Numbered from the stretch's first letter, positions 25,141 to 33,629 are shown. The stretch: DNA of 64,000 bases from Streptomyces leeuwenhoekii (GCF_001013905.1 NZ_LN831790.1:3672001-3736000), one strand, 5' to 3'. A program made the numbers and translations. The notes: generated by a model from the letters alone, not told the origin.

Positions 25141-27069
25141 TCAGCTCTCGTACAGGCTCTCCACCACGTCCGCGTAGTCCCGCAGTACCAGGTCGCGCCG
25201 GAGTTTCATGGACGGTGTCAGGTGGCCGGTCTCCTCCGTGAAATCCCGGGGGAGGACGGCGAAGCGGCGGATGGTCTCCGGGCGGGAGACGAGCTTGTTG
25301 GCCTCGTCGACGGCGCGTTGCAGGACGGCCCGGAGGTCGGGGTCGTCGACGAGGAGTTCCGTCGGGACCGGGTGCTTGCCGTTCATGCGGCGCCAGTGGG
25401 TGACGCCGGGCGGGTCGAGGGTGATGAGCGCGGTGACGTAGGGACGGCGGTCGCCCAGTACCAGGCACTGGGAGATGAGCGGGTGGGCGCGCAGCCAGTT
25501 CTCCAGGGGCGCCGGGGCGACCGTGGTGCCGCCCGCCGTGATCAGCAGTTCCTTCTTGCGGCCGGTGATCGTCAGGTAGCCCTCGTCGTCCAGGCTGCCG
25601 AGGTCGCCGGTGGCCAGCCAGCCGTCGGGGGCGGCGGGGACCACGCCGCCGGCCTGCGGGTCCCAGTAGCCGTGCAGGACCTGCTCCCCGGAGATCAGGA
25701 TCTCGCCGTCGGCGGCTATGCGGACCCGGGTGCCGGGCAGCGGCCACCCCACGGTGCCCAGGCGCGGGCGGAGCGGCGGGGTCACCGTCGCCGCGCCGGT
25801 CGTCTCGGTCAGGCCGTAGCCCTCGAAGATCTGGATGCCGGCCCCGGCGTAGAAGGCGGCCAGGCGGCGGCCGAGCGGGGAGCCGCCGCAGATCGCGTAA
25901 CGGACCCGGCCGCCCATGGCGTTGCGGATCTTGCGGTAGACGAGGGGGTCGTAGAAGGCGCGGGCCGTCTTCAGGGCGCTGCCCGGCCCGCCGCCCCGGC
26001 CGGTCTGCCGGGCCTCCAGCGCCTCGCCGTAGCGCACGGCGACCGACTCGGCCCGGTCGAACGACGTGAGCCGGCCGCCCGCCTCCGCCTTGGCGCGGGC
26101 GGTGTTGAAGACCTTCTCCAGCATGTACGGGATGGTCAGCAGACAGGTCGGTCTGAAGGCCGCCAGGTCCGGCAGCAGGTCCTCCGCCTTCAGGCTGGGC
26201 GCGTGGCCGAGCCGGACGCGGGCGCGGACACAGGCGACGGCCACCATGCGGCCGAAGACATGGGACATGGGGAGGAAGAGCAGGACCGACGGCTCCTCAC
26301 CGGCCTGCGCCCGGAACACCGGGTACAGGAGTTCGATCGCGTTGTCGACCTCGGCGAAGAAGTTGCCGTGGGTGAGCGCGCAGCCCTTGGGGCGGCCGGT
26401 CGTGCCGGAGGTGTAGATCAGGGTGGCGAGGGTGTCGGGGCCGAGCATGCCCCGGCGGACGTCCACGTCGGTGTCCGGCACCGGGGCGCCCACCTCGGCC
26501 AGTTGGTCCACGTGACCCTGCTCGATCACCCACACCTTGCGCAGGTCCGGGAGGCGGTCCAGCTCGGGCCCGAGGGCCGCGGCCTGCCCGGCCGTCTCGG
26601 TGACGAGGACGACCGCGCCGGAGTCCTGGAGGATCCAGCGGGTCTGGAAGACCGAGGAGGTGGGGTAGACCGGGACGGTCACCAGGCCCGCCGCCCACGC
26701 GGCGAAGTCGAGCAGGGTCCACTCGTACCGCGTCCGCGCCATGACGGCGATCCGGTCGCCCGGCTTCAGGCCCTCGCCGATCAGCCCCTTGGCCACCGCC
26801 CGTACCTGCGCGGCGAATTCGGCCGCCGTCACGTCCACCCAGCGCCCCTGCCGCGTCCTGCGGCTGAGCACCACCGTGCCGGGGGCCGCGGCGGCGTTCT
26901 CGAAGGGCAGGTCGGCGAGCGAGCCGTGCCGCACGGGTGGCGCGAGCGGCGGTACGTACGCCTCCCGCACCACCCCGTCCAGCCTCCGGGTCTCCGGTTC
27001 GACCAGCACGGGGCCGGGAGCGTCGTCGTAGGCCGCGGAGGGCGCGAAGGAGGGAAGCGGGGTGGACAC
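25141..27069 (-). CDS. Long-chain acyl-CoA ligase (AMP-forming)
   Basis: 642 residues, ANL superfamily enzyme that activates fatty acids to acyl-CoA via an acyl-adenylate. P-loop YTSGTTGRPKG at 219-229, A5 motif GYGLTETTG, A7/A8 motifs GWLATGDLG and ITGRKKELL, and a C-terminal lid. It resembles FadD15-type ligases. I chose GTG 27069 because aggag lies 6 nt upstream; the frame is open far upstream without coding character. A TTAC-N6-GTAA palindrome about 200 bp upstream matches sites in front of the nearby thiolase/fabG genes, suggesting joint control. Confidence 0.93.
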   Translation of the reverse strand: MSTPLPSFAPSAAYDDAPGPVLVEPETRRLDGVVREAYVPPLAPPVRHGSLADLPFENAAAAPGTVVLSRRTRQGRWVDVTAAEFAAQVRAVAKGLIGEGLKPGDRIAVMARTRYEWTLLDFAAWAAGLVTVPVYPTSSVFQTRWILQDSGAVVLVTETAGQAAALGPELDRLPDLRKVWVIEQGHVDQLAEVGAPVPDTDVDVRRGMLGPDTLATLIYTSGTTGRPKGCALTHGNFFAEVDNAIELLYPVFRAQAGEEPSVLLFLPMSHVFGRMVAVACVRARVRLGHAPSLKAEDLLPDLAAFRPTCLLTIPYMLEKVFNTARAKAEAGGRLTSFDRAESVAVRYGEALEARQTGRGGGPGSALKTARAFYDPLVYRKIRNAMGGRVRYAICGGSPLGRRLAAFYAGAGIQIFEGYGLTETTGAATVTPPLRPRLGTVGWPLPGTRVRIAADGEILISGEQVLHGYWDPQAGGVVPAAPDGWLATGDLGSLDDEGYLTITGRKKELLITAGGTTVAPAPLENWLRAHPLISQCLVLGDRRPYVTALITLDPPGVTHWRRMNGKHPVPTELLVDDPDLRAVLQRAVDEANKLVSRPETIRRFAVLPRDFTEETGHLTPSMKLRRDLVLRDYADVVESLYES

Positions 27070-27266
27070 GGGCGGCTCCTGGAACGTGCAGCGGCATCGT
27101 CGCCGTGCTGCATGACGTACGAACGGGCCCCGCGCGGCGGGGCGTTCACCGGCAGGAGGGGGGAGAGGGGTTACCGGCGGTCGGCTACGGGATCGTACGG
27201 CGCCCGCGTGGGGAGTTTGTGCGGGTTCGGAGACGGTCCGGCGACGGGGCTGTGCAGCTCCGGGGG

Positions 27267-27280
27267 TTACGAGCGAGTAA
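27267..27280. promoter_or_regulatory. TTAC-N6-GTAA palindrome upstream of the acyl-CoA ligase
   Basis: TTACGAGCGAGTAA has the same half-sites and spacing as the palindrome at 28847-28860. It lies about 200 bp upstream of the minus-strand ligase start, in a GC-rich gap of 440 bp (27070-27509) with no gene. Confidence 0.5.
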
Positions 27281-27352
27281 GTCCGTTTCGTGCGGGCGGA
27301 TCGCCGCGCCGACTTGTGAACGCCCCTCACATCCGGCCGCGTAAGGCGATCA

Positions 27353-27513
27353 GTTCCGGCCACGCACGACGGTCAGGGCCGGACGCGTACGACGGCCGGT
27401 CCGGCCGGGCACGGCGGTCAGTCCGGCCGCGTACGGCGACGAGCGCCCGGCCGGGCACGGTGGTCAGGTCCGGCCGGGCACGGTGGTCAGGTCCGGCCGG
27501 GCACGGTGGTCAG
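27353..27513. repeat. Degenerate ~23-bp tandem repeat array
   Basis: About seven units of period 22-24 bp. The last two, 27468-27490 and 27491-27513, are identical; the consensus core is TCCGGCCGGGCACGGTGGTC. Older units to the left are diverged. The final unit covers the stop codon of the minus-strand thiolase (27510-27512), so the array lies right at the gene's 3' end. Confidence 0.8.
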
Positions 27514-28796
27514 GCCCGCTCCAGGACGGCCGCCACGCCCTGGCCGCCCGCCGCGCAGATCGAGATCAGGCCCCGCCCCGGACGCTCGCGCTCGGCGAGC
27601 AGCGCGGCCAGCGTCGCCACGATCCGGGCGCCGGTCGCCGCGAAGGGGTGGCCGGTGGCCAGGGAGGACCCGGCCACGTTCAGACGGGCGCGGTCCACCG
27701 TGCCCAGGCCCCGCTTCTCCCAGGCGGCCAGCGTCGCCAGCACCTGCGAGGCGAACGCCTCGTGGATCTCCACGAAGTCGAAGTCCGCGAGGGCGAGCCC
27801 GGTCCGCTCCAGCAGCCGCGGGACCGCGTACGCCGGGGCCATCAGCAGCCCGTCCTCGCCGCCCGCGACGTCACCGGAGACGAAGTCGACGGCCGCCGTC
27901 TCACAGGCGGACAGGAAGGCGAGCGGCTCCAGCCCGCGGGCCGCCGCCCACTCCTCGGAGGCGAGCAGGACCGTCGCCGCGCCGTCGGTCAGCGGGGTGG
28001 AGTTGCCCGCCGTCATGGTGGGTCCGGGGTGGTCCAGACCGAACACCGGCCGCAGGGCGGCCAGTTTCTCCGGCGTGGAGTCCGGGCGCAGGTTCTGGTC
28101 GCGGGCCAGGCCCCGGAAGGGGACGACCAGGCCCTCGAAGAAGCCGCGTTCGTACGCCGCCGCGAGCCGCCGGTGACTGGCCGCCGCCAGCTCGTCCTGG
28201 GCCTCGCGGGTGATGCCCCAGGCGCGGGCGGTGACGGCGGCGTGCTCGCCCATCGACAGGCCGGTGCGCGGCTCGGCGTTGCGCGGGATGTCGGGGACCA
28301 GATGGGCGGGCCGGATCTTCGCCAGCGCCTTCAGCCGGGCGCCGGCCGTCCTGGCCCGGCGGGCTTCGAGCAGGATGCGGCGCAGCGCGTCGTTGACGCC
28401 CAGGGGCGCGTCGCTCGCCGTGTCGGCGCCGCCCGCGACCGCCGACTCGATCTGCCCGAGGGCGATCTTGTTGGCGGCGGTGATGACGGCCTGGAGGCCG
28501 GTGCCGCACGCCTGCTGGACGTCGTGGGCGGGGGTGCGGGCGTCGAGCCGCGAGGCGAGGACCGTCTCGCGGGCGAGGTTGAAGTCCCGGCTGTGCTTGA
28601 GGACCGCCCCGGCGACGAACTCCCCCACCGCGCCGGACCCCGCCAGCCCGTACCGCTCGACGAGACCGTCCAGGGCGGCCGTCAGCATCTCCTGATTGGA
28701 GGCGGTGGCGTACGGGCCGTCGGAGCGGGCGAAGGGGATGCGGGCGCCGCCCACGATCGCGACGCGGCGCGCCTGCGGCGGTTCAAGGGGGCTCAT
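27510..28796 (-). CDS. Acetyl-CoA C-acyltransferase (thiolase, FadA2/FadI-like)
   Basis: 428 residues, degradative-type thiolase. Nucleophile Cys97 in QQACGTGLQAV, EIHEAFAS, active His in NVAGSSLATGHPFAATGAR, and second Cys in LISICAAGGQG. Family N-box NVNGGAIALGHP is varied to NVAGSSLATGHP, as in mycobacterial FadA2. ATG 28796 has gaggag upstream. Divergent from fabG-maoC; the trio corresponds to M. tuberculosis Rv0243-Rv0242c-Rv0241c, suggesting beta-oxidation or chain modification of acyl-CoA. Confidence 0.92.
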   Translation of the reverse strand: MSPLEPPQARRVAIVGGARIPFARSDGPYATASNQEMLTAALDGLVERYGLAGSGAVGEFVAGAVLKHSRDFNLARETVLASRLDARTPAHDVQQACGTGLQAVITAANKIALGQIESAVAGGADTASDAPLGVNDALRRILLEARRARTAGARLKALAKIRPAHLVPDIPRNAEPRTGLSMGEHAAVTARAWGITREAQDELAAASHRRLAAAYERGFFEGLVVPFRGLARDQNLRPDSTPEKLAALRPVFGLDHPGPTMTAGNSTPLTDGAATVLLASEEWAAARGLEPLAFLSACETAAVDFVSGDVAGGEDGLLMAPAYAVPRLLERTGLALADFDFVEIHEAFASQVLATLAAWEKRGLGTVDRARLNVAGSSLATGHPFAATGARIVATLAALLAERERPGRGLISICAAGGQGVAAVLERA

Positions 28797-28831
28797 CTCG
28801 ACCTGCTCCTCAACCTTGCACGACAGGGTGA

Positions 28832-28844
28832 TTACCTCCGGTAA
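28832..28844. promoter_or_regulatory. TTACC-TCC-GGTAA palindrome near the thiolase start
   Basis: A perfect 13-bp palindrome, 36 bp upstream of the thiolase start. It carries the same TTAC/GTAA half-sites as the adjacent palindrome but with one base less between them. Confidence 0.55.
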
Positions 28845-28845
28845 C

Positions 28846-28861
28846 CTTACTCCAGAGTAAG
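28846..28861. promoter_or_regulatory. CTTACT-CCAG-AGTAAG palindrome between thiolase and fabG
   Basis: A perfect 16-bp palindrome, 35 bp upstream of the fabG start and next to the 28832-28844 palindrome. Two operators side by side in a 100-bp divergent region suit a TetR-type repressor acting in both directions; the tetR gene at 31168-31959 is the obvious candidate. Confidence 0.65.
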
Positions 28862-28896
28862 CACACGAGCATCGTTCGGCAGTCTGGGAGACGCAC

Positions 28897-30219
28897 ATGG
28901 CCGACCGCTATCTGAGCTTCACCGGCACCGCGCCCGGCCGCTTCCTGACCCGCCGCCTGGGCCTTCCGCAGCCCGCGGCCCTGCGGCGCTGGTCCCCCGA
29001 GCGGCCGGTCCTGGAGGGCGGCCTGCTCCACCTCACCGCCGGGGTGTCCACGCTCCCCGCGGACGCCCCGGACGCCGGTCTTCCGGCCGTCCTCGCCCGG
29101 GCCGGGCTCGGCGCGGACACCGGCCGGCCCGCCGCCGTCGTCCTGGACGCCACCGGGGTGCGGGACGTGGCCGGGCTGGACGGGGTGCACGCGGCGCTGC
29201 ACCCGGTGGTGCGGTCGGTCGCGGCGAGCGGCCGGGTGGTCGTCCTGGGCTCCCCGCCCGACCCCGCCGACCACCACCAGGCCGCCGCCCAGCAGGCGCT
29301 GGAGGGCTTCGCCCGCTCGCTCGGCAAGGAGATCGGCCGGGGCAGGACCGTCAATCTGGTCCGGCTCACCGACGCGCCGTCCGCCGAGTCGACCCTGCGC
29401 TTCCTGCTCTCCCCCAAGTCCGCCTACGTCAGCGGTCAGGTCGTCGAGGTCGGCGCCGGGCGGATCACCGCGCCGGAGGACTGGGCGCGCCCGCTGGCCG
29501 GGCGCACCGCCCTGATCACCGGCGCCGCACGCGGCATCGGCGAGGCGGTCGCCGAGACCCTGGCCCGGGACGGCGCCCGGGTCGTGGTCCTCGACGTGCC
29601 GGGGGCCGAACCGGACGCCCGCCGGGTCGCCGAACGGCTCGGCGGCACCGCCCTCGCCCTCGACATCACCGCCGCCGACGCGGGCGAGCGGATCGCCCGC
29701 GCCCTGCCCGACGGCCTCGATCTGCTCATCCACAACGCGGGCATCACCCGTGACCGGCGGCTGGTCAACATGCCCGCCGAACGCTGGAGTTCCGTCCTCG
29801 ACGTCAACCTGGCGAGCGTGCTGCGCACCACCGACGCGCTGCTGGCGGCCGGGGCGGTCCGGCCCGGCGGGCGGATCGTCGCGACGGCCTCCATCGCGGG
29901 CCTGGCCGGAAACGCGGGCCAGACCAACTACGGGGCGAGCAAGGCGGGCGTGGTCGGTCTGGTGCGTTCGCTGGCGCCGCGCGCGCTCGGCGAGCACGGG
30001 GTGACGGTCAACGCGGTCGCCCCGGGCTTCGTGGAGACCCGGATGACCGCGGCGATCCCCCTGCTCATCCGCGAGGCGGGCCGCCGGATGAACTCCCTCG
30101 CCCAGGGCGGACTGCCCGTCGACGTCGCCGAGACCACCGCCTGGCTCGCCCACCCCGCCTCCGGCGCGGTCAACGGGCAGGTCGTCCGGGTCTGCGGCCA
30201 GAGCCTGCTGGGGGCCTGA
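28897..30219 (+). CDS. Two-domain 3-oxoacyl-ACP/CoA reductase (FabG4-like)
   Basis: 440 residues, well above the ~250 of normal FabG, as in mycobacterial high-molecular-weight FabG4. An N-terminal degenerate Rossmann-like domain (1-195) precedes a complete SDR: TGAARGIG 208-215, N280-A-G, Ser332, Tyr345 and Lys349 in YGASK, and PGFVETRM. Known FabG4 is NADH-dependent and acts on acyl-CoA. Its stop overlaps the MaoC start by 1 nt. Divergent from the thiolase. Confidence 0.92.
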   Translation: MADRYLSFTGTAPGRFLTRRLGLPQPAALRRWSPERPVLEGGLLHLTAGVSTLPADAPDAGLPAVLARAGLGADTGRPAAVVLDATGVRDVAGLDGVHAALHPVVRSVAASGRVVVLGSPPDPADHHQAAAQQALEGFARSLGKEIGRGRTVNLVRLTDAPSAESTLRFLLSPKSAYVSGQVVEVGAGRITAPEDWARPLAGRTALITGAARGIGEAVAETLARDGARVVVLDVPGAEPDARRVAERLGGTALALDITAADAGERIARALPDGLDLLIHNAGITRDRRLVNMPAERWSSVLDVNLASVLRTTDALLAAGAVRPGGRIVATASIAGLAGNAGQTNYGASKAGVVGLVRSLAPRALGEHGVTVNAVAPGFVETRMTAAIPLLIREAGRRMNSLAQGGLPVDVAETTAWLAHPASGAVNGQVVRVCGQSLLGA

Positions 30220-31109
30220 TGACCACGCCCGCCTCGCCGTCCTCGCCGTCGTCCTCGCCGTCCTCGTCGCCGGTGGTCACCACCCTCACCAGGGCGCCCG
30301 CCCTGCCGCCGCTGCTGGCCCGCGGGGCCCTGCTCTCCCCCCTCAAGCGGCCCCGCCCGGACGCCGCCTTTCCCCGCACCCGGCTGCTGCTGCCGGGGGC
30401 CCGCGCCGACCTCGCCCGGCTGGCCGCCTACGAGCGGGTGTGCGGCTTCCCGGCCGGGGAGAGCGGCCTGCCGGTCACCTATCCGCACCTGCTCGGCTTC
30501 CCACTGGCGATGCGGCTGATGAGCGGCCGGGACTTCCCGCTGCCGCTGCTCGGGCTCGTCCACACCTCGATCACCGTGACCCGGCGGGCGGCCATGCCGG
30601 CCGGCGAGGCGTACGACATCGCCGTCCACGTCGCCGGGCTGGCGCCGCACCGGCGGGGCACCGAGGCGACGGTCGTCACCGAGGCACGGGCGGGCGGGGC
30701 CGTCGTCTGGGAGTCGGCGAGCACGTATCTGGCGCGCCACCGCACCGCGCCGGGCGGCGGCCGGCGCCCCGAGGCGGAGCACCGGCCGCTGCCCGCCCGG
30801 GCCGAATGGCGCCTCGCCGCCGACCTGGGACGCCGCTACGGTGCCGTGTCCGGCGACCGGAACCCGATCCACCTGCACCCGCTCACCGCCCGGCTCTTCG
30901 GCTTTCCCCGCGCCCTCGCGCACGGCATGTGGACCCTCGCCCGGTGCCTCGCCGCGCACGGCACGCCCGAGGCGGTGTCGGTCCGGGCCGCGTTCCGGGC
31001 CCCGGTGCTGCTGCCGGGGACGGTGACGTACGGGGCGCGGGACGGGCGGTTCGAGCTGCGCGGCCCGGACGGCCGGCCGCATCTGACGGGGACCGTCGAC
31101 CCGGCCTGA
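30219..31109 (+). CDS. MaoC-like (R)-hydratase/dehydratase (HtdX-like)
   Basis: 296 residues, double hot-dog fold. The hydratase-2 catalytic set is in YGAVSGDRNPIHLHP: Asp213, Asn215 and His218. An N-terminal Ser/Pro repeat (SPSSPSSSPSSSP) from a tcg-rich tandem tract is variable decoration. It would hydrate enoyl-CoA or dehydrate the 3-hydroxyacyl product of the FabG4-like enzyme, with which it is translationally coupled (TGATG). Corresponds to Rv0241c HtdX by context. Confidence 0.88.
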   Translation: MTTPASPSSPSSSPSSSPVVTTLTRAPALPPLLARGALLSPLKRPRPDAAFPRTRLLLPGARADLARLAAYERVCGFPAGESGLPVTYPHLLGFPLAMRLMSGRDFPLPLLGLVHTSITVTRRAAMPAGEAYDIAVHVAGLAPHRRGTEATVVTEARAGGAVVWESASTYLARHRTAPGGGRRPEAEHRPLPARAEWRLAADLGRRYGAVSGDRNPIHLHPLTARLFGFPRALAHGMWTLARCLAAHGTPEAVSVRAAFRAPVLLPGTVTYGARDGRFELRGPDGRPHLTGTVDPA

Positions 31110-31167
31110 CCCGCCACCGCTCCCGGCCGGGCGGGACGCGGGACACCCGCCCGGCCCGAGCGGACGC

Positions 31168-31959
31168 CTACCCGGCCCGGGCGACCCGCGCGCGCTCGGG
31201 CTCGGGCTCGTGCTCGCCCACGTCCTCGCCCTCGTACTCGAGGTCGCGCTCGTGCTCGCCCTCGTGCTCGTCGTCCCGCGGCGGGGTCCAGGGGCGGCCC
31301 GCCATCAGGTCGCCCAGGCCCGCCCAGGCGAAGTTCATCAAGGTCGCCGCCGCCTGCCTCGCCGTGACGCCCTCGGTGCCGCCCGCCCAGTCGGCGAGCG
31401 ACTCGGCGGCGCCGACCAGGGCCTCCGCGAGCCCGGCGACGTCCCGCTCGGGCAGGCCGGGGCCGCCCGGACCCGCCGCACCACGGGTACAACCGGGCCC
31501 CTGGGCGGGGGCCTCCCGGGCCGCAGCGGCGATCAACTGCGTCACGAACGCCACGATCTCCTGGCGCATGGCGGCGACCTCGGCGGCGAACGGCTCACCG
31601 TGCGTACGGGCCTGGAGGTGCAGCACCTTCCAGCCGTGCGGATGCCGGGCGGTGTGCGTGAAAAAGGCCCGCAGACCGGCCCAGAGGCGGCGGTCTGCGG
31701 GCAGTCCGGGGCGGACCCCGGCGCGGACGGCCTCGGTCAGCGCCCGCGCCTCGCGGCGGATGCAGGCGGTGAAGAGGTCTTCCTTGGAGTTCAGGTACAG
31801 GTACACCAGCGGCTTGGACACGCCCGCCAGTTCGGCGATCTCGTCCATCGACGCGGCCCGGTAGCCGCGCTCCCCGAAGATCCGTACGGCGGCGTCCAGC
31901 ATCTGCTGCTCACGGACCGCACGCGGCATCCGCTTGGTCTTCCCGGTACCCATGCGCAT
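31168..31959 (-). CDS. TetR family regulator of the lipid module (candidate)
   Basis: 263 residues. HTH near the N-terminus (EQQMLDAAVRIFGERGYRAAS, EIAELAGVSKPLVYLYLNSKEDLF), ligand domain, then an unusual acidic tail with repeated EHE/EGE (about 228-255). The start is 31959 or the ATG two codons later; neither has a clear ribosome site. A near-palindrome CGTACGG-T-CCGTGCG (31963-31977) touches the start and may be autoregulatory. Convergent with maoC, it is the natural candidate for the TTAC...GTAA operators, but the self-site differs, so this is uncertain. Confidence 0.82.
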   Translation of the reverse strand: MRMGTGKTKRMPRAVREQQMLDAAVRIFGERGYRAASMDEIAELAGVSKPLVYLYLNSKEDLFTACIRREARALTEAVRAGVRPGLPADRRLWAGLRAFFTHTARHPHGWKVLHLQARTHGEPFAAEVAAMRQEIVAFVTQLIAAAAREAPAQGPGCTRGAAGPGGPGLPERDVAGLAEALVGAAESLADWAGGTEGVTARQAAATLMNFAWAGLGDLMAGRPWTPPRDDEHEGEHERDLEYEGEDVGEHEPEPERARVARAG

Positions 31960-32008
31960 CAGCGTACGGTCCGTGCGGCGCTCCTCGGGTCACCGCCGGA
32001 AGGGGCGG

Positions 32009-33325
32009 TCAGGCGGCGGCCGGCACCGGTCCCTGGTCCCGCTCCCGGTCCCGCGCCGGCTCCGGCTCGTCGAGCGGCGAGCTGTGGGCCGTGTCGTACG
32101 CCGTGCGGTCGAGCAGGCCCTCGCGGGCCGACACGAGGACCGGCACCAGCGCCTGGCCGGCGACGTTGGTCGCGGTGCGCATCATGTCCAGGATCGGGTC
32201 GATCGCCAGCAGCAGGCCGACGCCCTCCATGGGCAGGCCGAGCGTGGACAGGGTCAGGGTCAGCATGACCGTCGCGCCGGTCAGACCGGCCGTGGCGGCG
32301 GAGCCGACCACCGAGACGAACGCGATCAGCAGGTAGTCGCCGACGTTGAGCTGGATGTCGAAGATCTGCGCGACGAAGATCGCGGCGATCGCCGGGTAGA
32401 TCGCGGCGCAGCCGTCCATCTTGGTGGTGGCGCCGAACGGCACGGCGAAGGACGCGTACTCCTTCGGGACGCCGAGGCGCTCGGTGACCTTCTGGGTCAG
32501 CGGCATGGTGCCGACCGAGGAACGGGAGACGAAGGCGAGCTGGATCGCGGGCCAGGCGCCCTTGAAGAACTGCAGCGGGTTGGCCTTGGCCACGGTGGCG
32601 ATCAGCGCCGGGTAGACCACGAACAGCACGATCGCGCAGCCGACGTAGATGTCGGCGGTGAAGGTGGCGTACTTGCCGATCAGGTCCCAGCCGTAGCTGG
32701 CGATGGCGTTGCCGATCAGGCCGACCGTGCCCAGCGGGGCAAGGCGGATGACCCACCACAGGGCCTTCTGGAGGAGTTCGAGGACGGACTCGCTCAGGGT
32801 GAGGATCGGCTGGGCCTTCTCGCCGAGCTGGAGGGCGGCGATACCGGCGACGGCGGCCATGAAGACGATCTGCAGCACGTTCAGCTCGGTGAACGGCGTG
32901 ATCACGTCGGTGGGCACGATGCCGGTGAGGAAGTCGATCCAGGAGCCGGTCTTCTCCGGCTTGCCGCCGTCGGCCGGGGTGAGGCCGGTGCCGGCGCCGG
33001 GGTTGGTGACCAGGCCGATGACGAGGCCGATGGCCACCGCGATCAGCGAGGTGATCATGAACCAGAGAAGGGTGCGGGTCGCCAGGCGGGCCGCGTTGTT
33101 GACCTTCCGCAGGTTGGTGATCGACACCAGGATCGCGAAGAAGACGAGCGGGGCGACGGCCAGCTTCAGCAGGCCGATGAAGGTGCCACCGACCTTCTCG
33201 AGGGTGGTGACCAGCCAGGACAGGTCCTGGCTGCGGGCCAGCCAGCCGAGCAGGACGCCCAGGACGAGACCGGCGATTATCTGGGCCCAGAAGGGCACCT
33301 TGAAGGACTTCGTGTTCGTGGACAC
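32009..33325 (-). CDS. Dicarboxylate/amino acid:cation symporter (DAACS family)
   Basis: 438 residues, about eight helices plus hairpins of the GltP/DctA/TcyP family. Substrate-site signatures: SRSSVGTMPLT (HP1 serine stretch), TTKMDGCAA (TM7 region, NMDG-like) and TAGLTGATVM. GTG 33325 has ggag 7 nt upstream; an upstream TTG is too close to it. The family takes up glutamate, aspartate, C4-dicarboxylates or L-cystine. A cysteine-containing leader peptide 82 nt upstream points to sulfur-amino-acid control and hence possibly cystine (inference). The C-terminal tail is charged and cytosolic. Confidence 0.9.
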   Translation of the reverse strand: MSTNTKSFKVPFWAQIIAGLVLGVLLGWLARSQDLSWLVTTLEKVGGTFIGLLKLAVAPLVFFAILVSITNLRKVNNAARLATRTLLWFMITSLIAVAIGLVIGLVTNPGAGTGLTPADGGKPEKTGSWIDFLTGIVPTDVITPFTELNVLQIVFMAAVAGIAALQLGEKAQPILTLSESVLELLQKALWWVIRLAPLGTVGLIGNAIASYGWDLIGKYATFTADIYVGCAIVLFVVYPALIATVAKANPLQFFKGAWPAIQLAFVSRSSVGTMPLTQKVTERLGVPKEYASFAVPFGATTKMDGCAAIYPAIAAIFVAQIFDIQLNVGDYLLIAFVSVVGSAATAGLTGATVMLTLTLSTLGLPMEGVGLLLAIDPILDMMRTATNVAGQALVPVLVSAREGLLDRTAYDTAHSSPLDEPEPARDRERDQGPVPAAA

Positions 33326-33407
33326 GGGCAAGCTCCGTTGGGGACGCGCAGAGACGTTGAGGACGCGCAGTGACTGACGTGGAGGACGGCGGGCCGGGGG
33401 GAGGACG

Positions 33408-33509
33408 TCAGGGGCGACAGGTCGCGGACGCGCACCGACAGAGGTCCACGTGCAGGCGCGCCACGAGCGCGACGCTCGGGGGTGTGGTGGGCGCGGCTGC
33501 TGAGTTCAT
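33408..33509 (-). CDS. Cys-containing putative leader peptide upstream of the symporter
   Basis: 33 codons, ATG 33507-33509 to TGA 33408-33410. The C-terminal half reads RLHVDLCRCASATCRP, matching the short streptomycete 'putative leader peptide' pattern R-x-HVDL-x-R-x-[AS]SA-x-C. Three TGT/TGC codons fall within eight codons near the end. No ribosome site precedes the ATG, but a promoter -10 box ends 7 nt before it, so the mRNA would be leaderless. It ends 82 nt before the symporter GTG. Mycobacterial leaderless polycysteine ORFs act as cysteine-responsive attenuators; the same logic is inferred here. Confidence 0.65.
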   Translation of the reverse strand: MNSAAAPTTPPSVALVARLHVDLCRCASATCRP

Positions 33510-33516
33510 GCACAGG

Positions 33517-33546
33517 ACTTTAACACTTGGCCTTTGAGACCCCCAA
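33517..33546 (-). promoter_or_regulatory. Promoter of the leader peptide-symporter transcript
   Basis: On the minus strand: TTGGGG (33541-33546), 18-nt spacing, TAAAGT (33517-33522), then 7 nt to the ATG. The spacing places the transcription start at the leader peptide's initiation codon. Confidence 0.6.
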
Positions 33547-33594
33547 AGCCTCACTTTTAGAGGCAGGGGACGATTCCGTCCATTGAACGCAAAG

Positions 33595-33629
33595 CGCCCC
33601 GGTTTCCGGGGTGTTCGGAAACCGGGGCG
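33595..33629. terminator. Strong terminator downstream of the DUF4229 gene
   Basis: CGCCCCGGTTTCCG (33595-33608) pairs perfectly with 33616-33629 around a 7-nt loop, a 14-bp stem. It terminates minus-strand transcription from DUF4229 and insulates the symporter promoter. Between it and the DUF4229 stop (33630-33739) there is no gene. Confidence 0.88.

Noticed and set aside
24775..28176. 1133-codon plus-strand frame across the acyl-CoA ligase and thiolase
   Set aside because: Pure antisense shadow; the minus-strand products have complete catalytic motifs.
31196..31270. Direct GCTCG-type repeats on the plus strand opposite the TetR end
   Set aside because: They are the coding repeat for the acidic EHE tail of the TetR protein, not an independent element.
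33277..33513. Alternative 78-codon minus-strand frame overlapping the leader peptide
   Set aside because: Different frame from the HVDLCRCASATC peptide, runs into the symporter start and has no family resemblance; the 33-codon frame fits the promoter and known leader peptides better.
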